Positions 22,633-34,213 of a stretch of 64,000 bases of DNA are shown here, one piece after another. The stretch is taken from assembly GCA_963575645.1 (NCBI GenBank), contig OY754466.1, positions 2,830,001 through 2,894,000 of the forward strand, read 5' to 3'. Both the position numbers and the translations under genes were made by a program. The notes under the pieces are model-generated. The model ran no database searches. It was not told the DNA's origin and saw only the letters and a program-made list of their open reading frames with translations. Every line of letters begins with the position of its first letter. Position 1 is the stretch's first letter. The stretch comes from Xanthostigma xanthostigma. Taxonomy: Eukaryota > Arthropoda > Insecta > Raphidioptera > Raphidiidae.

Positions 22633-22750
22633 AATAGTATACACCACACTGGCCGAAAGTTTGATACTTTGCACTGCGCTTCATCTCGGACTTCATAACG
22701 CGCAGTGCTAGAATATCAAACTTTCGGCCCTTGTGGTGTAATATACTATT
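22633..22750. repeat. 118-bp hairpin repeat
   Basis: AATAGTATACACCACACTGG, CCGAAAGTTTGATA and GCACTGCGC are all repeated in inverse order on the right side, giving a nearly continuous stem with a short loop. Confidence 0.8.
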
Positions 22751-22766
22751 AAATACAAAGAACATT

Positions 22767-23765
22767 AAAAAAAAAAATTGGTTGTCTGTAAAGTCGGTTT
22801 ACGGACGATAGTTTTACGTGATAACGTATTCCGTAATACATAACCTACATTTATATAATAATTATATTAATTCGAATCTATGATATTGCATCTTTCGCTT
22901 CAAATTTAGGTAAATTTTATTAAGTAGAATAATAAAACACTATAAAAAGTACACTATTATTATATAAAAAACAACTATGGCATGTATCTCTTTTGCGCAT
23001 GCGCTGATTTTCCCCAAAAAATTTACAAAAATTTCTAGTAAAAATAGATAGAGTAAAAACCGTTTTAAAAACTATATTATTATTATTATATAAAACATCA
23101 TTATAAGAGATATATTCTTTTACGCATGCGCCGATGTTCCCCAAAAACAATAGGCCACTTCATATTTGCATATCAAACATCCTCCCAAAATTTGGTTTCA
23201 ATCCGCTTATCCTTGGTGTCGGAATGATAAGAAATGTCAAAAGTGACGTTTGCAACTGTCAAAGTATTATATTCTAATAATAATTAGTTATTCCAATACT
23301 TAACTTAGAAGGCGTTGCATTTCACAAAATACTTATGTCAAAAAATTGAATTAAACATTAGAAATGCAGCCGTTTTCATGTTAAGACAAGACATACGTTA
23401 TCTTCTAATTTCCATGTACGGCAAACAAAGACGACCGACCGCGTCGCGCCATGCATTAGACAACATTGCATTTATACAGCTATTTTTCTATATAAATTTG
23501 TATAAAAAAACTGTTTAGGCAAATTCTGTTATACGAAATCTATGTAAAATGTTCTCCTCTTTCGTTTAAGACTGGTTTCAAACCGATCTGATTTAAATTG
23601 AGCGAGAAATTAGCAAAAAGCACGCACAGGGTCAGGCGGAACGTTACACGTTAGGAACGTTACGACCGTTAGGAACGTTACACTTTTTCGTGCATGCAGC
23701 CGGTGTTTTATCAATTTATAAGATTGGTGATTCATCAATTTATAAGACGTTATCACGTCAAAAAA
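22767..23765 (-). mobile_element. Family-B repeat, copy 3, interrupted
   Basis: The right-hand third of family B (22767-22918) and its left-hand third (23615-23765) are separated by about 700 bp not found in other copies. The interruption contains two truncated family-D segments, both with the GCGCATGCGC/GCATGCGCC-type block. Family-B sequence between them is missing, so this is a replacement rather than a clean insertion. Confidence 0.6.
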
Positions 23766-25030
23766 GCAAGCAAAAAAAAATACTCCACATCGCTTATGAT
23801 AAAACCTACTATTTCATGATTATTTCGTGTTCATAACTATATAGGTACATTATTATGCATACATACAAGGTCCTGTGTCCGTGAGATAGGTTCGTACAGG
23901 ATATCCTGTATTATATATAAAATCACGTGCAACTAATTGCAGAAGCGCGACTGGAATGGCCCCGTTGACATTTTAAATTTTTATGAATTCAAAATTTTCA
24001 ACCACTTTAAAAGTATGCACGACTACACGACATAACGGCTGATTATTTTATTTTAGTAGTTTATCTCCATTACGAACACATTTTCGAATAGATATACGGG
24101 GTGTTCCAGAAATAAAGTCGATGATTTCCAGGACATATTCGTTGTGGAATTTAATCGAAAAGTCTATGACTGCAAGAAAAATATGTAACGAAGGTAAAGA
24201 TATTAATAAAGGAGGTACTTAAAGAAGAAAAGAAAAGAAATTACGAAAAAAATATCACAATAAAATAAAACACTCAAAAATTGACTAAAACCTTCAAAAT
24301 TATTTATTAGATATCGTATCCGTTGAGATAATAATTTATAAGAAAATTTATAAGAAAAATTACTTGGTGTTAATTTTTTATATTACGCTTACGACCGATT
24401 CGGATAATTGGCGATTCGGTTAATCGGCGCTCGGATAATCGGCGTTCTACTGTACATAAGACAAAAACATGGCAACAAGTTTATGTATAAATTTTAAACA
24501 ATAAAAAGTAATAAATAAAAATTCGAAAGTTAGCTCAATTTCATAACATAGTTGTACTTAAATTTTGAGTGAATATAATAAGTACCCAAAATTTCAGAAC
24601 GATTTATTAAATAGTTTATCATCACCATGAAAAAACGAAGAAAATTTGACATACGCGGTTTTGTCTTTTGGCCGCAGATATATAAACTGTAAACACATTT
24701 TCTGTTCGATACGCTGAAACATGAAAAGTGTTTAAAATAAAAAGATTCGCGAAATGGAAGCGGATTGAAGACAACCGGTTGTGAATGATGAAATTAAGCC
24801 AACCAATCAAAACTTTATACATTCGAGACGAAGAACTCATGAATAAGTCGATTATATCAAAAGTGCTGAAGTAGGCTATTCGAAGCCGAACAACATAGAT
24901 ATATTAATGCTCAGTAGTTGGTATTGCTGATCTTGAATACCAAAAGCGTCACAGAAAAAATCAGTCTAGAAAAAGTTATCGACATGAAATTTGGTACGCA
25001 GTAACTAGGTTTACCAACTAAATATATAAT
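23766..25030. other. Unassigned AT-rich region with TE end motifs
   Basis: ATACGGGGTGTTCCAGAAAT at 24095 resembles an unpaired TIR. GGATAATCGGCGTTCTACTG at 24433 is a Tigger-type end (compare 48378-48739). No gene is seen; the short open runs lack motifs. Confidence 0.4.
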
Positions 25031-25346
25031 ACGCGCAAAAGGTTTCAAAGTTAGTCACAAACAGCGTCGCAAAGGCACATTTTAGAGCCGTTGTTACTCC
25101 CACTACCTCCCAGCTACCTGCACGGACGTGCGCTCGTCGGTGATTGTCCGTGATCGCTCGTTGCCTTTGTCACTTGTCGCTTTCCTGCTTTAAAGTACAG
25201 TCGAGTACGCTATTGTCAAGTTGTTATTGTTATTTTAGTTTTGTTGCGTTGCGAGTTTGTAGTTTTTCAACAGACTGTACAGGCGCAAGCACGCATTCGC
25301 ATCTAACTTCTGAACCTTTTAGATTCGTGGCGCGTGTTATACTTAA
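25031..25346. mobile_element. Family-G TIR element, copy 1
   Basis: The right end GAACCTTTTAGATTCGTGGC plus GCGTGTTATA mirrors a worn left end TATAATACGCGC. The interior (GATCGCTCGTTGCCTTTGTC) matches 41405-41732 in reverse complement. No target duplication can be fixed. The open runs shared by both copies are read as repeat sequence. Confidence 0.65.
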
Positions 25347-25916
25347 TTCGGATCTGTAGTTGTTTTTTGACGTGATAACGTCTTATAAATTGATGAAACA
25401 CCGCCAGCACACACGAAAAAGAGTAACGTTCCGCAAGCGAGAGCGCGATATAAGCGATAGAGATGCACGATCGGTCCAAGCGTCGGCTTGTGCGCATTTC
25501 TCCCTCTTCTCGCGTGACGTCAGAGAGTAGTGTGCGTTCAACATTTTTTTCGGCTGTTCCAGCGGAAGCTACATCTGACAGATGGCCTTTGTTTTATAAA
25601 CCGTGGAAATTAAGACTAAAATCAAGATATCTAATAAAAATGTCCTAAGTTATCGAATTTTTAAAGCAATTTTTCAGATAATACATCGTTATTTGTCAAT
25701 TGATAGTTTGTACACAAACGCAGCTACATTTTGTATCAAAAACAAATCTTGGGAGATATCTGCATTTCATAACAGCAGATAAATTATACGGTTTGTTAAC
25801 AAATATATAATATATAAACATTATTTTAAATGTCTTTTAAAATTGCTTAAAAATGTGTATTTTACTTTGGTTGATCAAATTATTAGTCGGTAAAAATATA
25901 GTTTGACAGCTACTAA

Positions 25917-27584
25917 AATTTAGGTTATGTTGTCACTGAAGATTTGGAGATCACAGTAAATATTTTTACTAATCATTTTGTAAATTCAATAAATGAAAAA
26001 ATCAGCAAATTTAAAAACAACGTTATGTATCAATGTACGGTATCAACAGAAAATAATGAGATGTCTATGTTTCTACATCCTGCAGATGTAAGCGAAATTA
26101 AAAAAAATATTATAAGTTTAAAAAATAAAAAGTCAACAGGCTATGATAATATTCCTTCTATAGTTTTGAAATATTGTCATTTAGAATTACTGGACATCTT
26201 AACATATATTGTCAACAAAGTTTTTGAAACAGGCATTTTCCCCGATCCTCTAAAGCTGGCAAAAGTGATACCTCTCCATAAAAAGGGTGATAAGCAAAAT
26301 GTAAATAATTATAGACCTATATCTCTACTGTCAGTATTTGCTAAAGTCATTGAAAAATTACTGTATAACAGGCTAAGTACTTTTTTGGAAAAAAGTAAAA
26401 TATTAACACAAACACAGTATGGTTTCAGACCAAAGCTATCCACTACAACAGCTTGTTTCGATCTAAATAAGTATATTGCAAGGAATTTGGATGACGGCAA
26501 ATTTGTTTTGGGTTTGTTTTTTGATTTGAGTGCTGCTTTTGATACTGTGAATCATCAGTATCTCCTACAAAAATTAAAAAGAATGGGAATCAGAGGTGTG
26601 TCAAATTCATTAATAAAAAGCTACTTAACAAATCGGAAAATGTACGTAAATATTGATCATTCGAATTCTGAAGTATGTAATCTAACTGTAGGCGTTCCTC
26701 AGGGAAGTAATTTGGGACCTTTATTCTTTATTTGTTACACAAACGATCTAACGGAACATGTAGACACAGGAAAACTTATAATGTATGCTGATGATTTCAC
26801 AGTATTAATAGCAGCCTCATCTTATTACGAGGCACAATTGAAAGCAAACAGTGTCATCGAACAACTATCGGTATGGTGCCTTAGAAACCAATTAATAATT
26901 AATCTAGAAAAAACTAAATACATGCAATTCAAAATCAAAGCATCACCTAGCATAGAGACAAATTATATTACCAAAGTTCAAAGGACTAATCTTATAAAAT
27001 TTCTTGGTATTAATATTGATGAGAATTTAAAATGGTTTGAACATATAAACAGTACATGCAAAAAACTAAACAGCTGTCATTATCAATTAAAGCTTCTAAA
27101 AAACTATTTTGATCAAAATAGTTTAATCTGTGTTTACTATGCGCTTGTATACTCAGTAATAAAATATGGAATCATAATCTGGGGACGCTCCACGGACTGC
27201 AACAGAATTTTTATATTGCAAAAAAGAATAATTCGTATTATTTTCAATTTAGATTACAAACAGACATGTAAAAATACTTTTCGTGATAATCAAATATTAA
27301 CTTTTTATGCAATATATGCATATGAATTAATGAGCCATATGCACAGGTTAGACTATTTTGATCAAACACGTCATAGTAAATATTATGTAACCAGAAACAA
27401 AGACATCCCAATTATTAAACATAAAACTACTTTTTTTGAAAAAAGTTCTGTGTACTCTGGTTATAAAATGTACCAAAAGCTGCCGGAAAATTTAAAAAAT
27501 ATAAAAAATACAAAAACGTTTACTTTAGAACTAAAGAAATATTTAATATTTGTAGTTCCCTATAGTTTTAAGGATATAATGTAA
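25917..27584 (+). CDS. Non-LTR retrotransposon reverse transcriptase, 5'-truncated but uninterrupted
   Basis: An RT of the LINE type, which copies its RNA at a nicked chromosomal target. The frame is open from the codon after the TAA at 25914 to TAA 27582-27584; there is no natural ATG start, because the element is truncated (counting from TTG 25944 gives 546 residues). Motifs in order: YRPISLLSVFAKVIEK (about 123-138), QYGFRPKLSTTTA (158-170), palm A FDLSAAFD (193-200), GVPQGS (250-255), and catalytic YADD (281-284). Then come thumb and C-terminal blocks KFLGINIDENLKW and LQKRIIRI. No endonuclease domain is present. The absence of internal stops suggests a young insertion. A short 3' UTR and a (CTAT)n tail follow. 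Probably CR1/Jockey-type (inference). Confidence 0.92.
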   Translation, partial: NLGYVVTEDLEITVNIFTNHFVNSINEKISKFKNNVMYQCTVSTENNEMSMFLHPADVSEIKKNIISLKNKKSTGYDNIPSIVLKYCHLELLDILTYIVNKVFETGIFPDPLKLAKVIPLHKKGDKQNVNNYRPISLLSVFAKVIEKLLYNRLSTFLEKSKILTQTQYGFRPKLSTTTACFDLNKYIARNLDDGKFVLGLFFDLSAAFDTVNHQYLLQKLKRMGIRGVSNSLIKSYLTNRKMYVNIDHSNSEVCNLTVGVPQGSNLGPLFFICYTNDLTEHVDTGKLIMYADDFTVLIAASSYYEAQLKANSVIEQLSVWCLRNQLIINLEKTKYMQFKIKASPSIETNYITKVQRTNLIKFLGINIDENLKWFEHINSTCKKLNSCHYQLKLLKNYFDQNSLICVYYALVYSVIKYGIIIWGRSTDCNRIFILQKRIIRIIFNLDYKQTCKNTFRDNQILTFYAIYAYELMSHMHRLDYFDQTRHSKYYVTRNKDIPIIKHKTTFFEKSSVYSGYKMYQKLPENLKNIKNTKTFTLELKKYLIFVVPYSFKDIM

Positions 27585-27694
27585 ATATTATATTATTATG
27601 TATTTTTTTTTTTGACGTTTTGCATACCTATTTTTTTTTTTTTTTGGTCGCTGCAAATAAATATATATCTATCTATCTATCTATCTATCTATGT
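27585..27694 (+). repeat. 3' UTR and (CTAT)n tail of the RT element
   Basis: A T-rich 3' UTR leads to AATAAATATATA and at least six CTAT units, the likely 3' terminus used in target-primed insertion. Confidence 0.75.
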
Positions 27695-27778
27695 ATTATT
27701 AAATATGATATTCGAGCGGAATACGTTATCACGTAAAACTATCGTCCGTAAACCGAATTTACAGACAACCAATTTTTA

Positions 27779-28490
27779 GTTTAATAATAAAATATTAAGG
27801 ATAAGGGTAGTATTTAATTTTACCACATATAAAAATGTTAAATTACAATTATCTATAACACTATTGTAGCAATTACCAATTCCCCACGAAAAACGTTATC
27901 AAACAATTTCAATCAAACCATTTTGCGGTTGAACGTTAATTGGTTTCTGCTTTTCGAAACAACTGGGGCACGTTTTTCAATTAAGGGAATGAAATGATAA
28001 TAATTTTCATTATGACTTCGTGATTAACATAACATACCTATACTAATTTAACAAAATATGACGTATAGCTTTCCAAATATTGGACAAAGGAATCAGAGAT
28101 ATATTATGCAATGAATCACTTCTCGTGGGTAAATAACGGGTAACCATATAAGCTTTTGTTTAACGTCCGTTAGTCAAGTTTGCAGTCGTTGTTAATTCGT
28201 TGTTTGAAATACATAACGGTATGTACAGGTTCAGCAACGTAGCTTGATGCTTGGATGTGCACGGATCTCGCTGTGAAATAGTGAAGAACAAGAGAGACCA
28301 TTCACACAGAAATACCGGAGTGTTCGTATCGGTCGTCTGTAAAAAAAAACAGCATTTTCGACTCTTACATTTTGTTTCATTTTCTATTTTAGAACTGGAA
28401 AATTCAGAGTTTTTAAAATAAAATTTCTGGTAGTTTTAGGTAAAGCTTTTATTTGCCATGTCTGTCTGTTCGTCAGTCTGTCAGTTTGAG
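27779..28490. other. Unassigned spacer
   Basis: No gene or element ends are recognised; AT-rich. Confidence 0.35.
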
Positions 28491-28740
28491 TCGAAATTTG
28501 GACTAGATCTAATTACGTTAGAGTTTGAAATTTTGGACAATGTAACAATCCAATATGGCGGACGCCCCAAGATGGCGAATTACCATTATCTTCACATCCC
28601 TCTTGACACGGGTATCAAATGAAAGAGTTTGATTAAGCTACGTGACGTCATTGTGAATCCAATATGGCGGACGCCACATATCTGATCGATTTGAAATTTT
28701 GTACACATATGTATTCCCGATGACAATATACGTTATTCAA
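28491..28740. repeat. Repeat with duplicated CCAATATGGCGGACGCC
   Basis: CCAATATGGCGGACGCC occurs at about 28550 and 28657, with CAAGATGGCG between. Flanking phrases (GAAATTTTGGACAATGTAAC, GAAATTTTGTACACATATG) also pair up, so this is part of a diverged direct-repeat element. No ends were found. Confidence 0.5.
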
Positions 28741-28874
28741 TCGTTTTTAAAATTAAATGATAAATTAATGTTTTAACAGCAGAAAGATTAAAAAGAACAA
28801 AATAAAATATTAATAAAATACAACTTTTTAAAGACAAGCTTTACTGAAATGTACTAAGAAGCAAAAAATCATTT

Positions 28875-28990
28875 TTATTAATTTAGGCTCATAATTATAA
28901 AAAAAATGGATTGTGACTAATAAACGATCATACAGTTTACAGCCAACGCTTTTATAATTATGAACCTAAATTATAAAAAATTGTTTTTTT
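28875..28990. repeat. Short inverted repeat
   Basis: TTTAGGCTCATAATTATAAA and its inverse flank a 50-bp spacer. No coding content. Confidence 0.6.
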
Positions 28991-29270
28991 ATTAATATTT
29001 TATTCCAAACACAGCTCGCGTCATCTCAGCGGCACAGCAGATGTAGCTCACGGCTGTTTATGTTCCTGAACCTGTACCTATTACATTGTAAAGTCCTCTT
29101 TCGGCGTCTATATATTTGCGATAAACTTGAAAACCGCTGGACCGATTTTAATTTGATTTTCACGGTTGTATGGAGTATTATCTTAGAAGTACCTACTTTA
29201 GGCTTTATGTATTTCCAAAAATCTTTGCCACATATGGAATGGCCTACAGACAACGCTCAATCGTGCTATA

Positions 29271-29740
29271 TACAGGCTGTCCGATAAGTACCGCACGGGA
29301 TTTATGGGTGAGATAGAGAATAAAATCCTTTACCATTTTTTCACCCGACGTACAGGAATGAGCAATTTGTTAAAGTAAGTAGTGAACCAGATGCACGCTA
29401 CAGCAGTAAGAAAGTGTCCGGATGTTATGTTATGTCACTATATGGAAATATGTTATGTCATTATCAAGTATTCACAGAAATTGTTCAAAGTTGTCCCCGT
29501 TTTGTTGGACACAAAGATGCGTGCGTCGTAGCCATGCTTGTAGTAAGCGATAAATGCCTTCCGCGAAATATTTGGGATGCATTTCCGATTCGTGCTAACA
29601 TTTCCTCGCGTGTGTTAACCCGGCTTTTAAATTAATTAAATAATTTAAGTAATCTTTGAACGGCTGTTTCTCTCTTATTTTTGAGTTTAATTAAAATATT
29701 TGTTGGTCTATTTAATTTCTACACGCTGTTATAAAAGAAT
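29271..29740. mobile_element. Fragment of a TACAGG-type DDE element
   Basis: Left end TACAGGCTGTCCGATAAGTA. The right part (GGCTGTTTCTCTCTTATTTT to ACACGCTGTTA) matches the interior of 43031-43537. It carries the transposase tail at 29472-29555. The right TIR is missing; a family-F palindrome begins there. Confidence 0.6.
29472..29555 (-). pseudogene. DDE transposase C-terminal tail, copy 1
   Basis: Minus strand: ...LLQAWLRRTHLCVQQNGD, then NFEQFL and a stop. This matches the tail at 59741-59881 (LRRARLCIQQLGGHFEQLI) and the plus-strand copy at 43256-43318. 'R..LC...GGHFEHLL'-like endings are typical of a family of insect Tc1/IS630-type DDE transposases (recalled). No catalytic region remains. 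Confidence 0.55.
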
Positions 29741-30030
29741 AAATATAGTTTTAAAAAAACTAAAAAACACGCTTTATATCGAACTAAAAAGTAAAAAATA
29801 TTTTTTTAAAAATAAGCTTAAAACAATAATGAATAAAAAATACTAGTATTATTGTGAAAAAAGCGTGGGGCGCTTTATTTCAGATTTTCGTACATCGAGC
29901 GCCCCACGCTTTTTTCACAATAATACTAGTATTTTTTATTCATTATTGTTTTAAGCTTATTTTAAAAAAAGTATTTTTTACTTTTTAGTTCGATATAAAG
30001 CGTGTTTTTTATTTTTTTTAAACTATATTT
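29741..30030. repeat. Family-F palindrome, copy 3
   Basis: 290 bp, arms of about 135 bp pairing almost throughout (AAAACACGCTTTATATCGAA, AATACTAGTATTATTGTGAA and their inverses), with a central GTGGGGCGC/GCGCCCCAC pair. Confidence 0.85.
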
Positions 30031-30283
30031 ATTTGGTAGCAAGTTCAATTTTTTTTTATTAAAGAGCAGGAACGTTAATATGTAACTGTTATTGGAAAAG
30101 AGCTGTTTTGTCCATCGCTAGTATAAAATATATACCTAGTGAAGTGCCAGCGTGGACTGTTGACAATTAGACGAGTGAATAACCGTATAATATTCTCTTC
30201 GGCTGCTGCGCTGGATAGCTGCTGCCATTTGTTACACGTTCACTACACTCGAACCATTTTAATTTCATCCTATTATTTATAAT
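30022..30283 (+). repeat. Partner of the inverted duplication at 20286-20533
   Basis: Reverse complement of the 20286-20533 block with few differences, again adjoining a family-F arm. Confidence 0.75.
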
Positions 30284-30580
30284 AAAGCGTGTTTTTTAGT
30301 TTTTTTTAAACTATATTTATTTTCCACTTTTTAGTTCGATTTATTGTCAAAAATTTGCCCAAAAAAAAAAAATTATTTCGGCGTGGACGGGATTAGAACC
30401 CACGACCGGTGAATCCGAAAGTTGACGTTAGCGAAGACTAGCGCCTTAGGTCAACGATTGCTCTTACAGTAGTGGCATAACATACTAACAGTAATAAACC
30501 ACTTGCTGTAGTCCAAACGAGGTTACAAACAAACATACATACAAACTTACAAGTGAAACTAATATAAAGCGTGTAAAAAC
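30284..30580. repeat. Family-F end with tRNA-like insert
   Basis: Begins with the F arm (AAAGCGTGTTTTTTAGTTTT) and ends CTAATATAAAGCGTGT. Between them, on the minus strand at about 30385-30475, is a tRNA-like sequence with B box GGTTCTAATCCC and a long variable region. The stems do not close, so it is not called as a tRNA gene. Confidence 0.5.
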
Positions 30581-31119
30581 CAACTTAAAAATCATCCATG
30601 TGTACAAAATCTCGCAAAGTTCGACTCTGAAACAAAACGAACATTACGAATATTCTAATTATAAGCGTTATAACATTTCACGGCGTTTTTTTGGTCCAAT
30701 TTTGATCTGGCGACATTTTTTCCTTATCTGCAGATGTCTGTGTTTTAAATCTATTCATGCGCGGTAATCGTGTAGCTATAGAAACGTTCTTTTATTTTAT
30801 TCTTCTCCATCAATAAGCCAAGTTGAAAACACGAAGAATGAATAGCGGAGCAGGGCTCTGGGCTGGTGTGAGATAACTCACGTTATAGCGCCCGGCCTTA
30901 AAAAGCTTTTAAAGTGGCGGTAATCATATGCGCCACTCTGAACAATTCTTTATCTGACGTCCCGCTCTACACGCACACATATCTACGGTCACAATACAAA
31001 ACGGCGCATGTCGAAGATTAATGATCGTTCCGTTTCATTAATGATTTTACATCTCCGTTTTATCATGGTGAAAATTTATTACAGCGACGTATCTGATTGA
31101 AACAAACTTTGTTTCACCA
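30581..31119. other. Unassigned spacer
   Basis: No gene or repeat ends are recognised. Confidence 0.3.
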
Positions 31120-31320
31120 CTAATACTCTCCTGAAATAGTGAAATTTTCACTAATTGTGTAAGTGAACTTGATAATCAGTGATTTTCATAATAAATTAGT
31201 GAATTTTCACTAATAAATTTACTCTCTAAAAGTGAAAATGTCACTATTTGAAATAGTGACTTCTGATTATGAATAGTGAATTCAAGTAAAATTCACTGTC
31301 AGAATAGTGATACCCCTGAT
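31120..31320. repeat. Cluster of TAGTGAA/TTCACTA motifs
   Basis: About ten copies of AGTGAA/TTCACT-type half-sites in about 200 bp, several arranged as short palindromes (for example AATTAGTGAATTTTCACTAA). Another pair lies at 32122-32147. This may be an element interior or a cluster of protein-binding sites; neither is proven. Confidence 0.6.
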
Positions 31321-31364
31321 TTTATACGTGTCGCTTGTGGCGCCTCCATACAGTTACTATAGAG

Positions 31365-31725
31365 CAGTGTTTTTCAACCTTTTTCATAATGCGACCCCCC
31401 TGGTATGAAAAAATATTTCGCGACCCCCCGACCCTTCGCTTTTTTATTATGTATGTATGTGTATTTTACAGTGTTACAAATATTCATTCCATACGACGTT
31501 TTTATACGTCTCCATAATTAGGATTCGAATATAAGTACATAATATAGTACCTACGTAAAACACATTATTTTACAACTACATACATTGAATACGTCGCCAA
31601 TTGATAACTAACTAACGCAATTTACGTACACAGGTATTACTAAAATTCTCTCGACCTCTGGCGACCCCCCTACAAAAGCTTCGCGACCCCCCAGGGGGTC
31701 GCGACCCACAGGTTGAAAAACACTG
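31365..31725. mobile_element. hAT MITE, 361 bp, perfect 8-bp TSD
   Basis: TIRs CAGTGTTTTTCAACCTTTTT and inverse GGTTGAAAAACACTG. CTATAGAG is repeated exactly at 31357-31364 and 31726-31733. C-rich GCGACCCCCC blocks lie inside both ends. No transposase. Confidence 0.95.
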
Positions 31726-31733
31726 CTATAGAG

Positions 31734-33186
31734 TATAGATACTTATTATTATTCAAGTATAATGTAGATTGTTCTATAGCAAGTTCTTTCTAAACCGATA
31801 AACAAACAAGTAATATAATTTATCAGGCAAGTTAAATTACTTTAATTATATATTTTCATAGATTCAGAGTAAAGCATTACGTGTAGGTATACTATTGTTT
31901 TTTACCAATTTTAAATTATCTATAGTCAATGACATAGAATCATAACAATGAATTAAGGTTTTGTTTTCTCTAATTCTTTATTTTTTATTCAATTTTTAAT
32001 CGACTTGTAAAAATATAAAAGTTAATTATACTAGTGAAAGTAACGAATGAATAAAAATTTAAAAAAATCTGTAATCAACAATTGTTGATGTCAGATGGCA
32101 TTTAATGGTCACTTATATAATTAGTGAATTTTTATATTCACTAATTCATAGAATAGGATTATTAAACAAACTGGATGATTAAATCGTTCTTTACCTAATT
32201 AAATTTCACTTCAGAATAGACATAAGCGGTTTTTTATTGTGACCCCAGATATACGCATACTCTTCCATACAATATATCTGCATATGTTATAAACAATGTT
32301 GAAAAAGGTACATATTATAACAAAAGCACATGTGCAAAATTTCTTAAATTTTTTCAAAACACTTTTTTTTTGGTTTCGGTCTAATTTTTGGAAAATCGAG
32401 TTTTCATCCTATCTCGACGTTTCAGGGTCCTAGGAAGATTCTGACTATTTTTGCAGGTAATTTAATGCCTTTCTCTACACTTCGGGGAAAAGTTTTTTGT
32501 TGTGAGAAGCAATCACTTTAGCTCTTTGCAAATTTTCACGTTTAAATAATAGTATAATGTGCGACTAGTGACAGAAGTGTGAGTGTGAAATTTGCCGCAC
32601 GAGCGTAGCGAGTGCGGTAACACACGAGTGGAATAGTCTCCTTCGATCAATGGTCGCACATAATACTTTATTCAACTAGCACGATTAATATGTAATCGGG
32701 GCCTTGATAAAAGAGGGAAAAATAATAAATCACTTCATTGATTGACGTACCCACCGCCCTCGATGCACACAAGATGGCCCTGACTTTCGCTGAATTGCGA
32801 TGCTGTTTTTAATATAGGTATACAAATCGCTACCGTGTTCCTATTGGTCCAGAAACTATGCAGTAATACATTATTGTACAGTTTCGGCTCATTATTAGCA
32901 CTCTACGCGTCAACATGAAGTAATTTATTATTTCTCCCGAATTTAGCAGGGCCCCGAAATTATATATTTACTCACGCGTGTTGAATAAAAGAATATATGT
33001 ACCTACTATATTGTTTGTGTTCATATTTTTCGAATTTTTGTTCAAATAATATAGGCGTCAAAAAAGGTGTGGCTTCTATTGGCTATCAAAATTGAAATCC
33101 ATTATATTGGATACCAGATTATTGTGTCCATAAAATTATCGACCTATAAGATCTCGTAAGCCTACACCATATATAATATACTATAG
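31734..33186. other. Repeat fragments, no gene
   Basis: TCTCGACGTTTCAGGGTCCTAGGAAG at about 32412 matches part of the 8996-10114 insert. A TGCGACTAGTGACAG block with GCACGAGCGTAGCGAGTGC lies at 32550-32640. The remainder is unassigned. Confidence 0.4.
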
Positions 33187-33714
33187 AACTAGGGTTGTAA
33201 CAACTGTATTTATAACGAATGCGAGAGAAAAAAAACAACCGAGTGGGAGTCGCACTCGCGCACCGAGGGTTCCGTACAAACTTGTAGGTATGTAAATAGT
33301 TCGTTCATCACGGGAATCGAGTCTCAAACCTGTTAAATTCCATTCAGATTATTTTTTATTTTTTTAAATCGTATTGGGCACCTTTATATTGCAAACATTT
33401 ATCGTAGTGAGTACCATACTAATAGTACATAACTCAAAGGTACTAAATCAACTATCTTTATAATGAGATATTGCACATCGATCCTTGGAAAGAGACAATC
33501 TGTTATGAGAGTTAAATCTTAAAGAGGTCAATAACTTTTTCCCATAACAGATAGTCTCTTTCCAAAGGTCGATGTGCAATATTTACCGCCGCGTACTCTG
33601 AGAAAGTTAAGATTCGTATCCGTATCCGCGGATCTTGAAACCAAAAATCCGTATTCAGATCCGTATCCGCACTAGTTGATAAGTTACGAATGCGGATATT
33701 CATTACAACCCTAC
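33187..33714. mobile_element. Probable TIR element with TAGGGTTGTAA ends
   Basis: CTAGGGTTGTAAC near 33190 faces TTACAACCCTA at 33703-33713. GTGGGAGTCGCACTCGCGCA lies near the left end, as in many insect repeats. Inside, an inverted repeat (TATTGCACATCGATCCTTGG and inverse) spans 33469-33582. The target duplication is not clear. Confidence 0.5.
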
Positions 33715-34213
33715 CGTAGACCGTAATATCTATCCGTATTAGTCGAAGCCAATCTTGCGCCCTTATTCCATTAAGGTGAGAAGAACTCTCTCTCTACTCG
33801 CTATACACATTTAAGTAATTTAATATAAACTTAAAAGACGATACACTTTATCGTAAGTGAAAAACAAAACAAGCTTTAATTAAATTTATATACATCACGA
33901 ATTTAAAACTTAAGTCTTTGTACACTCCTCCGAAAAAAGAGACGAACTCAAATGGGATTCTATAGTACAGTCCCTGTACATTCAATTAGGACCACACAAT
34001 ATCATTTTTAATAATGGCAGTACAGTCAAGCATTAAATGTAATTCCAGTTCTAAAATTGCCTTTAATATTTTACAGTAAGTAGGTTACACTACTGAATAT
34101 ATTAACAATGTACCCACAAAGAATATTAGGTATATATTCCTTGTAGTTTGTACAATGCGACAAAGATTTTTAAGATATACTTATCTTTGAAATACGTAAG
34201 TAGATAAACCTAA
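33715..34213. other. Unassigned spacer
   Basis: AT-rich, no recognised features. Confidence 0.3.

Larger units (their letters stand above)
25363..27778 (+). mobile_element. Family-B repeat, copy 4, carrying a nested non-LTR element
   Basis: The left end (TTTTTTGACGTGATAACGTC) and right end (ATACGTTATCACGTAAAACT, then CCAATTTTT) are those of family B. The interior differs from the shorter copies up to AAATTTAGGTTATGT, where an RT element is inserted. TATGT just before and just after the insert may be its target duplication. Confidence 0.65.
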
